From Bacteroidales bacterium UBA1733 (GTDB taxonomy: Bacteria > Bacteroidota > Bacteroidia > Bacteroidales > UBA3663): a DNA stretch of 14,832 nucleotides. Positions 13,610 through 14,832 of this stretch are shown here, piece after piece. How positions within the stretch are numbered: the first letter of the stretch is position 1; every line of letters begins with the position of its first letter. The notes under the pieces are model-generated. The model worked only from the letters and a program-made list of their open reading frames with translations, had not been told where the DNA came from and did no database searches. The position numbers were made by a program, and so were the translations under genes. The stretch is taken from NCBI GenBank assembly GCA_002315795.1, contig DCIF01000151.1:1-14832 (forward strand), given 5' to 3'.

Positions 13610-14832
13610 ATGGAAACAAAAGAAGAACTCATTCTGATGCGCATCACTGGCGAAGACCGTCCGGGGCTTACGGCCAGTATCATGAGCATCTTAGCCAAAT
13701 ATGATGCCAAGATTATGGATATCGGTCAGGCAGATATCCACAACACACTGTCATTAGGTATCCTTATCAGAGTAGATGAAGCCAGTAGTGGTAACGTGAT
13801 GAAAGAGGTGCTTTTCAAGAGCTCTGAACTGCACGTCAATGTAGGCTTCTTCCCTATTTCTGAAGAGGATTACAATGCCTGGGTAAGTCGTCAAGGCAAG
13901 AATCGCTATATTCTGACCATTCTTGGCCGACGCCTGCAGGCGCGACAGATTGAAGCCGTGGCCAACATCATCGTCAATCAGGGACTCAACATTGATGCCA
14001 TCAAACGACTTAGCGGACGTCCACCACTAGAGTCTGACAAGCAGGAGCACACACGTGCCTGTGTGGAGTTCTCTCTCCGAGGCACACCGAAGAATATGGA
14101 AGAGATGCATAGCCAGCTGATGGCTCTTTCGGGAGAACTTGAGATGGACTCTTCTTTCCAAAAGGACAATATGTACCGACGCATGCGTCGCCTGATCTGC
14201 TTCGATATGGACTCCACGCTTATCCAGACCGAATGTATTGACGAGCTCGCTATGCGTGCTGGCGTTGGCGATCAGGTGAAAGCTATCACCGAGAGTGCCA
14301 TGCGTGGAGAGATTGATTTCAAGGAGTCATTCACACGTCGTGTAGCATTGCTGAAGGGTCTTGACATCAGCGTGATGCGCGAGATTGCCGAAACTATGCC
14401 AATCACAGAAGGCGTGGAGCGTCTAATGTTCGTATTGAAGAAATATGGCTACAAGATTGCCATCCTATCAGGTGGATTCACCTTCTTTGGCGAGTATCTA
14501 CAGCGTAAGTTTGGCATCGATTATGTGTATGCTAACGACCTGGAGGTTGATGACTTCGGCAAGCTCACCGGCAATTATCGTGGAGAGGTGGTCGATGGCA
14601 AACGTAAAGCTGAACTGCTGCGGCTCATCGCACAGGTTGAGAAAGTAGACCTGGAGCAGACGATTGCCGTAGGTGATGGAGCTAACGATCTGCCAATGCT
14701 CTCTTTAGCCGGCCTCGGCATTGCCTTCCATGCAAAACCACGAGTTGTAGCCAACGCCAAGCAGAGCATCAATACCATTGGTCTCGATGGCGTTCTCTAC
14801 TTCCTCGGATTCAAGGACTCCTATCTTGACGT
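13610..14832 (+). CDS. serB: Phosphoserine phosphatase with two N-terminal ACT domains (3' partial)
   Basis: SerB removes phosphate from O-phospho-L-serine in the last step of serine synthesis, in the cytoplasm. The visible 407 residues begin with two ACT-like regulatory domains: about 6-80, opening LMRITGEDRPGLTASIM, and about 95-180, with RYILTILGRRLQARQIEAVA. These are likely to bind an amino acid effector. The HAD phosphatase core follows. Motif I is DMDST (199-203), with D199 as the nucleophile and D201 as the acid/base. Motif II is SGGF (287-290) and the motif IV region is GDGAND (355-360). All catalytic residues are present. The gene runs off the window; related proteins are little longer, so probably only a few codons are missing. 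No clear promoter is seen in the 161 nt before it, which hold the inverted repeat. It may be read through from the symporter gene. Confidence 0.95.
   Translation, partial: METKEELILMRITGEDRPGLTASIMSILAKYDAKIMDIGQADIHNTLSLGILIRVDEASSGNVMKEVLFKSSELHVNVGFFPISEEDYNAWVSRQGKNRYILTILGRRLQARQIEAVANIIVNQGLNIDAIKRLSGRPPLESDKQEHTRACVEFSLRGTPKNMEEMHSQLMALSGELEMDSSFQKDNMYRRMRRLICFDMDSTLIQTECIDELAMRAGVGDQVKAITESAMRGEIDFKESFTRRVALLKGLDISVMREIAETMPITEGVERLMFVLKKYGYKIAILSGGFTFFGEYLQRKFGIDYVYANDLEVDDFGKLTGNYRGEVVDGKRKAELLRLIAQVEKVDLEQTIAVGDGANDLPMLSLAGLGIAFHAKPRVVANAKQSINTIGLDGVLYFLGFKDSYLD

Overview
The window reads as chromosomal DNA of a Bacteroidales bacterium, most likely from the Prevotella/Segatella group. 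The evidence is of four kinds. Promoters are of the Bacteroidetes type (a -7 box TAnnTTTG about 20 nt after a -33 TTG/TTTG). Shine-Dalgarno sequences are weak or absent. Two exported proteins end in the short 'YDLSG...GQNIIRKNDGTTQKV'-type tail. Several families are typical of Bacteroidetes (DUF3667, GIN/DUF2807, exported CotH proteins, M6 peptidases). The genus is an inference; no rRNA is present to settle it.

Layout. 1-1451: the end of an OmpR-type response regulator and its membrane histidine kinase. 1473-2351: a stand-alone NAD(P)H-hydrate dehydratase (nnrD), probably on the same transcript. It runs tail to tail into an exported CotH-family protein on the minus strand (2296-4689), with a 56-nt overlap of coding sequence. 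4875-5922, minus strand: a GIN/DUF2807 lipoprotein behind a UPF0145 (YbjQ-like) gene, ending at a clear terminator. 6099-7451: a TerB-like protein divergent from the UPF0145 gene. 7627-10628: pspC, an SPFH/prohibitin-like gene and a secreted M6 metallopeptidase, all plus strand with gaps of about 30 nt. 10631-11422, minus strand: a DUF3667 membrane protein. 11763-13448: a Na+/phosphate symporter with a PhoU-like tail. 13610 to the end: serB, cut by the window edge a few codons before its expected end.

Main observation. Two perfect 14-bp palindromes share the form TGACAAnnTTGTCA. One (6011-6024) lies between the divergent UPF0145 and TerB-like genes. The other (7537-7550) lies in front of pspC. 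In the UPF0145 and pspC promoters the palindrome sits exactly 28 nt before an identical -7 region, TATCTTTGCACCA. This ties UPF0145, GIN, TerB-like, PspC and SPFH genes, and perhaps the M6 peptidase, into one candidate regulon. Given the families, its likely job is envelope or membrane stress. The regulator is unknown. The TerB-like protein has a C-terminal region that could be a winged helix and is one speculative candidate.

Other points of note are a 17-bp inverted repeat enclosing a small hairpin in the serB leader, a possible serine-rich leader peptide there, a shortened NnrD, an arginine at the Met-turn position of the M6 peptidase, and a regular glycine-repeat solenoid in the GIN protein. 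No tRNA, rRNA, CRISPR array, insertion sequence or prophage was seen.
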